In this document: positions 1-13,092 of the stretch, piece by piece | Layout: each line of letters begins with the position of its first letter | How positions within the stretch are numbered: position 1 is the stretch's first letter | Assembly (NCBI GenBank): GCA_012295275.1 | Contig: CM022679.1 | Coordinates: forward strand, 30,060,154-30,090,153 | Reading direction: 5' to 3' | DNA length: 30,000 nucleotides | Source: Chrysomallon squamiferum | Taxonomy: Eukaryota > Mollusca > Gastropoda > Neomphalida > Peltospiridae | Notes under the pieces: model-generated | What the model was told of the DNA's origin: nothing | Seen by the model: the letters and a program-made list of their open reading frames with translations, nothing else | Databases searched by the model: none | Made by a program: the position numbers and the translations under genes

Positions 1-177
1 AAAAAAAAAAAGAAAAAAAGAAAAAGAAGAATAGTTTAGAACATGTGGCAATGTGGCAGTGGTATTTTGTTGTTTTGGTAAAGCTTGATCGTTAGCTTTA
101 TTTTAATGTGGCATTTTTATTTATTTTTATTTTATTTTTAGTTTGTTGTTCGTTTGGTTGTTTATTTTATGTGTGTA

Positions 178-210
<33 letters not shown>

Positions 211-740
211 GTCTGGTTAGCTCTTCTCTGTTTATTGTTTATACGTTTTTGATTTGTCTAAGTTTTGTTTATAGCTACATTTGTTACTGCGTCTCTATAG
301 TTACCGCTGTGTTGTGTTTGTACCTGTGTATCTAACCTATGATACAATATTTACTTATATATATATATATAGTTTTATTTAATGCTTGTGTTTCCTAATA
401 TCATTATTGTTTATTTATAACAGTAGCTAATATTGTTTGATGATCCTATTATTATTGTAATTTATATTTGTCTGTCTGTTATCTGTTTCTCTGCATGTCT
501 ATCTCTATATGTATGTCTCTCTGTCTGTCTATCTGTCTGTCTGTGTGGATATCTGCCTATCATCTATATATGTGTATGTCTGTCTGTTTTTCTGTTTATC
601 TGTCTGTCTGTGTGGATATCTGTTATCATCTATCTAGCTATTTATCCACAAATAGACATCATCATCATCATCATCATCGTCATATATTTTTCTTTCTCAA
701 TCTGTCTTTGTCTCTCTCACATACACTCACATCCACTCAT
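1..740. repeat. Low-complexity region: A-rich start, (TG/TA)n and degenerate TCTG/TATC repeats
   Basis: A-rich run at 1-31, TG then TA repeats at 173-210, TA at 355-371, degenerate TCTG/TATC tetranucleotides at 464-640, and (ATC)n at 656-680. The segment TGTCTGTCTGTGTGGATATC occurs twice (about 534 and 602), pointing to local duplication of the degenerate repeat. Open frames here (Cys/Leu/Ser-rich) follow the repeats and are not genes. Confidence 0.8.
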
Positions 741-851
741 TCACTTTGTCTCACAGACTACACTCTCTCTCTTGTTCACTTTGTCTCACAGACTACACTC
801 TCACTCTTGTTCACTTTGTCTCACAGACTACACTCTCACTCTTGTTCACTT
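741..851. repeat. 35-bp tandem repeat, three copies plus a partial
   Basis: Units begin at 741, 776 and 811 with TCACTTTGTCTCACAGACTA; the fourth breaks off after 6 bp. Copies are nearly identical (TCTC versus TCAC near the middle of copy 1), so the expansion is recent. Confidence 0.9.
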
Positions 852-912
852 TACAATCGCTGTGGAGATTTTTTGTTCTGCTGCTGAGATAAAAACGAAC
901 GTTCATTTATCC

Positions 913-1000
913 GTGTGAGCCGACAGCTGTCGAGTGAGAGCCGATAACTGCCGAGCGAGAGCCGATAACTGCCGAGTGAGAGCCGATAACTGCCGAGTGA
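913..1000. repeat. 21-bp tandem repeat, four copies
   Basis: Units at 913, 934, 955 and 976 share the core GAGCCGATAACTGCCGA; the first copy is the most diverged. Because 21 is divisible by 3 the array stays open and reads as repeated RADNCRV, which is a by-product. It is GC-richer than its surroundings. Confidence 0.9.
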
Positions 1001-1344
1001 TAGTACGTGTTTACCACCTGAAGAATTCTGCTTTCAGAATCACTCTCCATCAAACTCGCCTCCACTTTCGTCTCCTGTCTCTCACTGGCTCAGCCTGCGT
1101 GAACAAAACGTCAAACTCGTGTTTACATCTCTCTTACCTCGGGCTTGTAATGTTAGGAACTGGAAGACAGGGAGATCAAATCCTGGTAGTGGTGTGTCGT
1201 TCAGTTATCTTTTATTGACAGGTGTGGATACTGGTTACAGTTCATTTTGTATGATTTGGAAGTGAAAGGCAGCGGGTTCGAAACTAGTGGGCGGATCTGT
1301 TATTCGGATTCGTGTTATAGATTCCATTCTACATTTAAAACTCT
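1001..1344. other. Non-repetitive stretch, no gene recognised
   Basis: Moderately GC-rich unique sequence between the 21-bp array and the GT/GTAT repeats. A B-box-like GGTTCGAAAC occurs at 1275-1284 without a convincing A box or tRNA fold. No splice-consistent conserved coding segment was found. Confidence 0.5.
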
Positions 1345-1359
1345 ATTTTACATAAATAC

Positions 1360-1515
1360 ATGTGTGTGTATGTGTATGTATTGTATGTATGTATGTGTGT
1401 TTGTATGTATGTATGTATGTATGTATGTGTGTGTGTGTATGCGTGTTAGTGTGTATGTATGTGTGTATGTATACGTGTATGTAGGTAGGTAGGTAGGTAG
1501 GTACGTAGGTATATA
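1360..1515. repeat. (GTAT)n/(GT)n/(GTAG)n compound microsatellite
   Basis: TGTGTATG, GTAT and GTAG tetranucleotides in sequence, ending with GTAGGTAGGTAGG at about 1481-1505. Open frames on both strands (Cys/Val/Tyr or His/Thr-rich) are translations of the repeat. Confidence 0.9.
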
Positions 1516-3744
1516 CGTGAATGTGTATGATTTTCATATATGACACATTGATGTACAGCTATCTCCTTTTACTTTGCTTATTAAATAATGTTATTTATTC
1601 ATTTACAGTCTTGTATTCTTCAGAAAGAAGTTTTATGAAATCTAAATTATCTTTCAACAGATTTAAAAAAGAAAACATTTCTATTTAATCTGGATTATAC
1701 TAAGAATCTATCAACATTTATTAATCTAATTTAATATCTTCTAAAAAAAAAAATATAATAATAATAATAATAATAATTAAAATAAAAGCCTATTCCTTAA
1801 GTAACCAGCAGGAAATTAAAAAAAAAAAAAAAAATAAAGTTATTTTTTTTTACAAAGAGAAGTAAGAAATTCATTTAATTCTGAACCTGTATGTAAAAAT
1901 GAAAAAAAAAAATACTCTTCTTTTTTGGCAGCCAGCTTAACTCCAGTGAAAACGTTTTCGTTCTGTTTCGACCAGGACGTGTTAATCTCTAAAACCACCG
2001 CAGTAAATTAACTTGTGCAGGGTGTAGATTTAGTTAATTTAACATGGAAAACTGCCTGCTTTTATCAGCAACACAGTCAAGTTCAGCAGTTAATTTATCA
2101 TAAAAAACACGGCCGCTTTGAAAGAAGTAAGATTTATGTTCGATTCGTGCTATCAACAAAAAAAAAAAAAAGAAAAAAAAGTGAAATCTTAAACCTATTA
2201 ATTCCTAGTACACATGTGTATCTCAGATTTTACTTTTTTTGTTTTTGTTTTTGTTTTTGTTTTATCTCTTCTTTTCTTCTTTTTCTTCTTCTTTTTTCCT
2301 TCTAAACTTCTTTCATATCACATTACTAAACTTTTGCGGGGATTTGAATGGCTCAACCAAATCCAGTACAAGAAATGTCTGTGTTTTATATACAAAACAC
2401 TTACGACACAAAAACACATAAAAAAAAAAAAGGTCGAAAACCTATTATATAACTGTCAGAACAAACACTTTACTCATATTTATTACCTTCCTTTTTTTTT
2501 TTTTTTTCTGAGGTTTTTTGGTTTGTTTTGTTTTTTATTGTTGTTGTTTTGTACGGATCGTAGTGGAAAATGAATACGGGAAGGGAAATCCATGCTTTTA
2601 CCTTAAAAATGAAAGGTTGAAGAGCACTGTAAATGCTTTTATTCAGTGAAGTAAAGTATGACAGTCAGACATGAGCAGTTTTTCAAATTACAGAAACGCT
2701 GGCAAAGGAGAAGATTTTAAAAATGCCTTGAACATCATTTTATTCATTTCACCCCGGCAGTTTCTCTCGTATACCTCTCTAAAGTAATCTAGATATTCCC
2801 TGAGTGCTGGTCCAGTATTAGGATTCAAGTGTCCAGACTTATCACATAATTTCAGAAGGAGTTGAAGTGCATTTAACTAGAAAATAGTTAAATACAAACC
2901 AGTGTATGAAATCTATTATCAAATTATAATCGCCTCGTTAATGTTAAATTTAATAACACAAATTTTAATTCGTTAAATTTTCGATAATTTCTTTTTTGTT
3001 GTTCAAGATGATGGCGATGGTATATTGGTGTATTTGATTTATATCTGAATGTGTTTTTGTTTTTGAGTGTGTGCACACACATTTCTTTATGTTTACATGT
3101 GAATGAGTTTGTTTGTGCGTGTGTGTCTGTGTCAGTTTAAGTCTTTCACACGGTACTTTTCTATGGACGTATATGTCACTATTGTATGACACTGAATTCA
3201 TGATTTGAAACAGTGTGCAGGTGCAGTCTACTGGCCTAAAGCGCAATGTTTTTGAAATTATAAGAGGACAGGAAACCAATGTTAATTAAAGCAGTTTAAC
3301 TGACCTCGATGACCTGTTCACTAACATTCTGAACCAGCATGTCGTGCGGTCGGTTAGCCTGAAGAACTTTCAAGCTATCTGCAGTTACCTCCCTTACATT
3401 ACTTTACGAGAAAGGAACATGGAGTAATATAAAAACGGCAGAAAAAGTTGATGTAAGTTTTTAAAATTGATTTACAACCTTGAGATATATTATATGCTTT
3501 ATAAATTTAAAAACTTGTTAAATGATTTTTGTCTTGGAAAATCAAATTTCAGGTTTTTGTCGTCTGGAGAATAATAATTGAGTGTAAACTGTCAAGGGAC
3601 GTAACTCTTGAAACCTTGACGCTCAGAGTCTTACAAAAACAGAACTGTTCTATCCTTTCTTTTCATATAAACTGTTTATTTGTTCTGTTTTTATTTTAGT
3701 CACTCATTATATTTGTATGAAATAATGTTGTACAACCTGTAGTT
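1516..3744. other. AT-rich unique DNA with homopolymer runs, no gene recognised
   Basis: A and T runs (for example about 1741-1752, 1817-1834, 2159-2172, 2492-2508) and an ATA tract at about 1752-1777 interrupt otherwise unique AT-rich sequence. The frames at 2015-2573 are Phe/Lys-rich translations of homopolymers. No conserved domain, RNA gene or splice-bounded exon was seen. Confidence 0.5.
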
Positions 3745-3814
3745 GTTATTATATTTATTATCATCATCATCATTATAATCATTATTATCATCATCATCAT
3801 CATTATCATCATCA

Positions 3815-3896
<82 letters not shown>

Positions 3897-3898
3897 TA
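3745..3898. repeat. (ATT)n/(ATC)n trinucleotide microsatellite
   Basis: About 150 bp of ATT with clustered ATC interruptions in the first half and nearly pure ATT in the second half. It accounts for the Ile/Met-rich frame on the minus strand. Confidence 0.9.
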
Positions 3899-4116
3899 AT
3901 TTAGAGACTACAGATATCTCACAGCATGATGCTGACACTAATAACTAATAACTTGGTTTCTCACGGTGATGTTAATTATCTTCTGTTAGAGTCAACTTAT
4001 CAGTTACACTTAGAGAGGCAGGGAATCATTTCTCAGCCAACTGATACAGAAATTACTGGGTTGAGCCGGAAAAACTCGATATGCATAGATATATACATAC
4101 ATATATATATATAGTG
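3899..4116. other. Short unique stretch, no gene recognised
   Basis: Unique sequence with a 62-codon frame (3926-4114) that runs into a TA repeat at its end and shows no family similarity. Confidence 0.4.

Positions 4117-6458
<2,342 letters not shown>

Positions 6459-6498
<40 letters not shown>
6459..6498. repeat. (GT)n microsatellite
   Basis: Pure GT run of about 20 repeats. Confidence 0.95.
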
Positions 6499-6501
<3 letters not shown>

Positions 6502-6591
6502 TGAGTGTTTTTGTGTACACATACCATATATGTTTTACTTAAAACACTGTGGTTTAGTCTATAAATGTATTTTAAAAAAGAAAATAGAGAG

Positions 6592-6594
<3 letters not shown>

Positions 6595-6682
<88 letters not shown>
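6595..6682. repeat. (AG)n microsatellite
   Basis: About 44 AG repeats in a row, nearly uninterrupted; the Arg-Glu dipeptide frame across it is a translation of the repeat. Confidence 0.95.
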
Positions 6683-6686
<4 letters not shown>

Positions 6687-6900
6687 CTAATATCAAAATA
6701 TTATGAACTAATATATTGTTTCGAGCTTTCTAGAATGTAAGGAATCGCACAATCGATCTTCTTCACTGAGTTCATTTATCAGTTGATAGATCTTTTCTTT
6801 ATTACATATCTTGTTTGTGAAGTAAAGTTTAAGTGACACAAAGAGTATCTGTAAGAACGAACGAATGGAAGAAAAAGATTAACGAGAAACAAATGGAGGG

Positions 6901-6999
6901 AAAATAAATAAATAAATAAATAAATAAAAAATAAATAAATAAAGCATTTACGACACAAAAGGCCAAGGAAGCTTGGAAATTTATTTTTATTATTTGCGC

Positions 7000-7048
<49 letters not shown>

Positions 7049-7050
7049 TG
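6901..7050. repeat. (AAAT)n and (GT)n microsatellites
   Basis: AAAT repeats at 6901-6943, about 55 bp of unique sequence, then GT repeats at 7002-7050. Confidence 0.9.
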
Positions 7051-7140
7051 AAATCACCTTCCTTATAAGAAGTGTTAACTAAGAGTAAAAAAATCTTGTT
7101 GTAACGACTTCGAACAAAAAAAACCCAACAAAACAACGAA

Positions 7141-7955
7141 ACCACACACATACACATTTAATGCATACTTAATGTTCAGCTACACACACATACACATTTA
7201 ATGCATACTTAATATTCAGCTACACACACATACACATTTAATGCATACTTAATGTTCAGCTACACACACATACGCTTTTAATGCATACTTAATATTCAGC
7301 TACACACACATACACATTTAATGCATACTTAATGTTCAGCTACACACACATACACATTTAATGCATACTTAATATTCAGCTACACACACATACACATTTA
7401 ATGCATACTTAATATTCAGCTACACACACATACACATTTAATGCATACTTAATATTCAGCTACACACACATACACATTTAATGCATACTTAATATTCAGC
7501 TACACACACATACACATTTAATGCATACTTAATATTCAGCTACACACACATACACATTTAATGCATACTTAATATTAATATTCAGCTACACACACATACA
7601 CATTTAATGCATACTTAATATTCAGCTACACACACATACACATTTAATGCATACTTAATATTAGCTACACACACATACACATTTAATGCATACTTAATAT
7701 TCAGCTACACACACATACACATTTAATGCATACTTAATATTCAGCTACACACACATACACATTTAATGCATACTTAATGTTCAGCTACACACACATACAC
7801 ATTTAATGCATACTTAATGTTCAGCTACACACACATACACATTTAATGCATACTTAATGTTCAGCTACACACACATACACATTTAATGCATACTTAATAT
7901 TCAGCTACACACACATACACATTTAATGCATACTTAATGTTCAGCTACACACACG
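7141..7955. repeat. 40-bp minisatellite, 20 copies plus a 10-bp partial
   Basis: Twenty head-to-tail units starting at 7141, mostly exactly 40 bp. Each unit runs TACACACACATACACATTTA, then ATGCATACTT, then AATRTTCAGC. R is G in units 1, 3, 5, 16-18 and 20, and A in the others. Unit 4 carries TACGCTTTTA in place of TACACATTTA. Unit 11 (7541-7586) has an extra AATATT and unit 13 (7627-7665) has lost one base. No non-repeat spacers occur between units, so this is not a CRISPR-type array. Copies are otherwise almost identical. Confidence 0.97.
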
Positions 7956-8506
7956 AGAACAAAGAGCTAATAAATACATTCAGCGCATTTACGAACTTCA
8001 AAAGAAAACAAAATCATATTTTTATTCAACGCAATATATATTCTATACAAATCATATGCAAATGCTGCTTTCCATAAGACTGCCTTTTCACGGGGGATTA
8101 GATCGATAAACAATCGCTCTGAGAAGAAACAATATCAGGACTGTTTGTCAGGCGGGCAGTATAGACACGTTGCACGTCACTTCCGGTCGACCGCGGTTTA
8201 TTAAAGAAAGTCACTCGGGAAGGGACTGACAGGAAAAAAAATGTCTTTGTATATTGAAAACCGATTCGATAAGACAGAAAAACGTCAGTTCGATCTGATA
8301 CTGTTAAATAACTCGAAGCGAGACTTGCCGCTGTGAATTGTTCCGTTGTTAGTATTCAAAACGCGTTGGTCAAAAACAGTTTGCAGTCATATTGTTATTT
8401 GTCATTTTTTTTTTAATAAATAATATCTAAGGCACTGTAATATACATGCATACATTCACATACATACATACATGCATACATAGGAACGTATTTATAAACA
8501 TAATAT

Positions 8507-8510
<4 letters not shown>
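7956..8510. other. Unique stretch, GC-richer patch around 8140-8220
   Basis: The patch 8140-8220 carries several CpGs within otherwise AT-rich DNA, including the ETS/CRE-like composite listed separately. A short (CATA)n run is at 8450-8482. No gene recognised. Confidence 0.45.
8171..8185 (-). promoter_or_regulatory. Candidate ETS/CRE composite element
   Basis: Read on the minus strand the sequence is CCGGAAGTGACGTGC, an ETS core (CCGGAAGT) fused to a CRE half site (TGACGT). The adjacent GGTCGACCGCGG on the plus strand adds CpGs. In animals this composite is typical of proximal promoters. It lies about 3.1 kb upstream of the PKG start codon; no TATA box or neighbouring gene was identified. 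Confidence 0.3.
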
Positions 8511-8575
<65 letters not shown>

Positions 8576-8587
8576 CACACACACACA
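8511..8587. repeat. (AC)n/(AT)n/(AC)n microsatellite
   Basis: AC to 8559, AT to about 8575, then AC again to 8587. Confidence 0.95.
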
Positions 8588-8777
8588 TGGGATGATACAT
8601 TCTTGGGATTATTTCGAGTGAAATACAAACGATCTGGGATGACCCTGTATAATTTGGAATAGCAGAGAACTGAATTGTGTTTGTGTGTGTGTGTTTGGGG
8701 TATACGTACGAACGTGTATGTATGTTTGTGTGTGTGTGTGTTCATATATATATACATGTATGTGAAGATGTCTATAG

Positions 8778-8813
8778 TATGTATGTATGTATGTATGTAT
8801 GTATGTATGTATG
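8778..8813. repeat. (GTAT)n microsatellite
   Basis: About nine perfect tetranucleotide repeats. Confidence 0.9.
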
Positions 8814-11130
8814 ATTATGATTACTACTGAATTTTTTTTAATTAAAAAGACAAGAAGCTGAGAATAATTAAAACAAAAAAAAATTTATAAATTAAAAAAT
8901 ATATATATAATAGCTTGAGGCAGATAATTTGAGGTTCTAGAAATAGTGCGTTTATCCGCCGTCTTGCAGCCGACTTCATTCTCACAGTGTTGTAGTCATT
9001 TCCCGCGAGGCATCTCCGCTTTATTAGGTAAATGAAAATATAAGAATCCCATGGCCGTTTTTTTTTTTTTTTTTTCAATAACACTGAGGAGCTGTACAAA
9101 CAACTCTCTCCCATCAAGGCTATCCGGCGGAAAATCGACCAGTAGTTAAAAGCCTATAAACAGTTTGTACAATAACCTCTTAGGCTTTCCTTTTCGTATA
9201 GCCGACCGGAAATATAATCCCGCACTTAATTAAAGGTGATAAGCGATTGGTGAAAAAAAAAAAAAAAAAAAAAATCTTCACAGTCGTTGCATTCTCGCCG
9301 TACAGAGAATGACTGCGGAAACTCAGGTGGAAAGCTAGACTGTGTTATTGGGTTCTGTAACACCGAGCAGCAGCAGCAGTCCAGAGATAGCTGAATGGTG
9401 TAAGTTCCAGTGAAACACGACAGGCAGAGTGCGGAGCAGACGATAGGTGCGCAGTGTTTTTCTTTTCATTGATGAATGACGCTGGTTGTAGAGAAGTGGG
9501 AGAAAAAAAAAAAAAACTGTACTGAAATTTGATGGATTTTGTAAATGTAATACACCCACGTATAAACTTTGATCTATTACGTTGAAACTGTTTTTAAAAA
9601 AAAAAGATAGAAAAAAAAAAAGAAGTGTACTGTACCGACTTTCCCAGTGTTTGTGGTTTCACATTTTTTCGGTAAACTTAGAAATACGACGCTGACCAAT
9701 GAAGTTTCAGAGAACGATAATCTCTCTCTCTGTGTGTGTGTATTTGTGTGTGGTGGTGGCAGTGAACACTTTTGATGAATGAAACTTGCTGCAGTTGTTG
9801 AAGGGAAGCGTACGAAGCGGAACTTCATTTACTTATCACCTCCGCGATAGGAGAATTATATCTGTGAAGTCTCGGTGAGTGTAATAACAAACACGCTAAG
9901 CGCTAACGTTACGTTTTTCACAGGGTTTCTACTTTTATTAAACACTTCTGTAAGCAGTCGAATGATGTCAGACGCTGTTACTGTTGTTGTTGTACGGAAC
10001 ATGAACTAAACTGAACTTTTAAAACGAGGCGTCTGTACTCACTCGGTTACATGTATGACTCAGCGTTCCGTGGATTATTTCATTTAGAAAGCTCGGACTG
10101 GATTCTAGTGGTGACGAGTCTGTAGTCAAACTTTGACGACTCGGCGCTGTTTGCTGTGATTTTAGGAAATCATTCGATGAGGATGCGTTTCCCACAAAAG
10201 CTGTGATTGTAGATTTGTTAAATGTAAGCAGGTGTTCAATTACTGTGGGATTATCAGTGGTTCATGTGGTAGAGTTTTGTGTGTTTATATTTGTGTAGAC
10301 TTTTTTTAAAAAAGAAAAAGAAAAAAGGCTCTCTGTCGGTTATATTATGATATAAACGCTGGCAGTTTTGTGGTTTCAATAACATTTTTATTGTTGTGAT
10401 ATTTCTGTTTTACGAGTTTCAGTAGTATTTAAAACATTCGACTCGTGTTGTTTGTTTGTTTTTTATTTTTTGGCTATTTTTCCTTTATAATTAATATTAT
10501 TTTTTAATTAACTGAACAAGTTTTCTATCTCTGTTATTGGAATTACCTGAACATTTTAAAACTTTTTCTTACATTGGCGTTTATTTTTTAATAAGTGGAA
10601 TCATTCTTAAGACTTTTGTAAATAAGAAGACACAAACAGAATGAATCACAGATGAGGAATGATTAAATAAATTGCGTGGTATTCTGTAAAGTTTGAATTA
10701 TGAAGTTTTACGACCAGTGAACTTCAAGCAGATAACTTTGGAATCGTGATATTATAGCGTTTGTGAAGTACTTCATGTAGACATTTTTAAAATTTTTGTA
10801 TTATAATGTCTGTGAAATTCCGATCACTACAAAGTTTCACTGTGAATAAACTTCAAGTTTAGTCATCTTACTTTACGAACATTCAAGCTTGGATTACGGA
10901 ACAGTTCTAGAAAGCGTGCAGCTAGTTTGACATTTCTGTTTCACTTGGGACATCAAGACCTATCTCTTGTTTTGCTGCTCGGATTACAAAATCTGTTGGC
11001 GATCATCTCACTCTCTTCACTCGATTTATTTTTATTGTTATTGGATTACAAGTGTGTTATAATTTTTAAAAATTATCCGTTGTTATTTATTTTACATTTA
11101 TTTATATCTTCTAATAATCTGTGACAACGG
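8814..11130. other. Region upstream of PKG: possible promoter and 5' leader, no coding gene recognised
   Basis: Unique sequence with A/T runs (9059-9075, 9253-9274, 9502-9515) and a GC-richer section at about 9280-9450 and 9760-9880. A strong donor-like CTCG|GTGAGT sits at 9874/9875, and a weaker one at 9400 (GTAAGT). These could end a non-coding first exon, but no matching acceptor is obvious between 10900 and 11270. A 7-bp hairpin is at 9290-9311. Transcription start cannot be placed from sequence. Confidence 0.35.
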
Positions 11131-11211
11131 ATGAGGCGATTAACCTCTTATATACACAATCAACCTCTGATAATGATACTGCTAGATAAGGTTACGTGTG
11201 TAAACAATTAG
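11131..11211 (+). promoter_or_regulatory. Upstream ORF (26 codons) in the putative 5' leader
   Basis: ATG at 11131 opens a 26-codon frame ending at TAG 11209-11211, 12 bp before the second uORF. Its start context is poor (C at -3, A at +4), so it would mostly be skipped. It matters only if transcription starts upstream of 11131, which cannot be seen from the sequence. Confidence 0.25.
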
Positions 11212-11222
11212 AGGCTTGTGAC

Positions 11223-11276
11223 ATGGTCGGGGATAACAAACCAGTTCATATACGACGCTCGCTGTTCTGGGCATGA
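11223..11276 (+). promoter_or_regulatory. Upstream ORF (17 codons) overlapping the PKG start codons
   Basis: ATG at 11223 has G at -3 and G at +4, a good initiation context. It reads [17 protein letters not shown] and stops at TGA 11274-11276. That TGA is embedded in the ATGATG pair at 11273-11278, so termination lands exactly on the main start. If this stretch is in the mature 5' leader, the arrangement would make PKG translation depend on leaky scanning or reinitiation. It is assumed, not shown, that the leader is unspliced here. Confidence 0.45.
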
Positions 11277-11583
11277 TGGGAACGCTACGCGACCTTCAAC
11301 TTGCTCTGCAGGAAAAGATCGAGGAGCTGAGGCAGAGGGACCAGCTGATTGACGAGCTGGAGTCGGAACTGGACGAGAAGGACTCGCTCATCCAGAAACT
11401 GCAGCGGGAGCTGGACAAATACAGGTCGGTGCTGAAACCGGTTTCCACTCAGGTGCGGATTAAGGAGGTGGTCAACCATGGCAAGGAGAGGACAAAGAGG
11501 ACCGCCATATCGGCGGAGCCCGCCGGCGCGCGATTTTTGCAAGCCATCCACCAGAAGTCCAAGAGGGTGGCGAAGTCTTTTAC
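11276..11583 (+). CDS. PRKG1: PKG exon 1: leucine/isoleucine zipper and autoinhibitory segment (beta-type first exon)
   Basis: This exon encodes 102 whole codons plus two bases. Residues 1-50 are a coiled coil with an unbroken heptad series L4, L11, L18, I25, L32, I39, L46, the dimerisation zipper of PKG I. The opening MGTLRDLQ and the DKYRSV end of the helix match vertebrate PKG I beta closely. At 73-82 the segment [10 protein letters not shown] is the autoinhibitory/autophosphorylation motif, with Ser79 as the expected autophosphorylation serine. Two in-frame ATGs lie at 11273 and 11276. I chose the second because it has A at -3 and G at +4 and matches the vertebrate start. An in-frame TAA at 11234-11236 rules out upstream extension in the unspliced frame. 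The donor after ...TTTAC is GTAAGT at 11584. The final 21 residues (AGARFLQ...AKSFT) are basic and unlike the vertebrate beta linker. Base composition is clearly GC-richer than the flanks. Confidence 0.95.
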
Positions 11584-11943
11584 GTAAGTCTGCGTCTTCT
11601 TAAAGCACTCTTTTCAAGCCTGCTTTTTTGTTGTTGTTTTTTCTTTCATGGGTTAAGTCATGCCGCGTGAGTTAATTTATTTGACCCTTTCTGGAAGATA
11701 ACGCCAATATTGTCTGCTTTAAACTCTTTTTTTGTACACATGAAAGGTTAATTCCTGTATTGCAGGTTAATTCGTTTTTCTTTTTTTTTACCGTTTTGGT
11801 ATTCCTGAATCACGTATATGTTTGTAATTTGTGAGGGTTAACTTATGTTTCGTTCGTATGTGTATCTTTCTGTCTGTCTTAGTCATCCTGTCTAGTTATC
11901 TATCAATTTATCTGTCTGTATGCTTATTTATTTATCTGTCTAA

Positions 11944-12156
<213 letters not shown>

Positions 12157-12888
12157 GGATTAATGCATTACGTATTAAACCTACTTTTAGTTTCATGACT
12201 ATGCATTTTCTTAGACGGGTGTCTCCTCTATCTTTACAACACGAAATAATTAACTGAATTCAAACTGAAAAGTTGTTTGTCTGCACTCACTGCTTCTTAT
12301 CTGTGTAGCAGCATGCTCGGAATACTCGAAAGATAAAGCCGAGGAGAAGCCGCTGATAAACTGCTATCAAATAAACCATCGTTCTGTTTGTTCTTGTCAG
12401 TGCACACACACATGTCTGTGTCACGTTTGAATTTGTTTATATCAGAAAAAAACTGCATTTGAGTGTACTAACTATTAAGAGTTTTACTTCTTAAAGTTAT
12501 AATCACGAGGCCTATTCGACTCAAAAACAGTGTCTTTATTTGGTTATCAACAGACTGCTCCTGTTAAGTTATTAACAGTTCAGTTAAAGTTCTGTTTGTT
12601 GAAATCCATCAGCAGATTGTGATATCATTTGAAAAAGAAAAAAAATATGCTTCATTTGGTTACCCAGTAGGAAGATACAGTTTACTGCATGAAGGACAGT
12701 ACTTACCTTTCATTTTGGGTGTGCAAGATTTAGAACAATGCATTCAGTCTAAAGCAATTAATGGAATCCTTGATAAAGCATAGGTGTGTATGTGTATGTA
12801 TGTATTTTTGTTTATATGACTGTTTGTGTGTATCTCTCTGCTTGGATGTGACTTTCTGTCTGTGTGTGTCTGTCTCTCTGTTTGTCTC

Positions 12889-12920
12889 TATATCTCTCTC
12901 TTTCTATCTCTCTCTCTATC

Positions 12921-12971
<51 letters not shown>

Positions 12972-13025
12972 CTCTCTATATATATATATATCTCTCTCTC
13001 TCTCTCTATATATCTCTCTCTTTTT

Positions 13026-13086
<61 letters not shown>
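12889..13086. repeat. (TC)n compound with TATA interruptions
   Basis: TC runs broken by TATATA blocks near 12965-12990 and 13007-13012 and by a T run at 13020-13026, ending as pure TC. The Leu/Ser and Arg/Glu frames here are repeat translations. Confidence 0.95.

Positions 13087-13092
<6 letters not shown>

Noticed and set aside
934-1218. Frame with repeated RADNCRV
   Set aside because: Produced by the 21-bp tandem array (a multiple of three), followed by sequence with no family similarity.
1275-1284. B-box-like GGTTCGAAAC, possible tRNA or SINE
   Set aside because: No convincing A box at tRNA spacing and no cloverleaf could be drawn.
7141-7955. Regularly repeated 40-bp units resembling a CRISPR-like array
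   Set aside because: Units are contiguous with no variable spacers, lie in an intron-bearing animal genome, and have no cas genes. It is a minisatellite.
11285-11551. Antisense 88-codon frame across exon 1
   Set aside because: A shadow of the GC-richer coding exon; no similarity or splice context.
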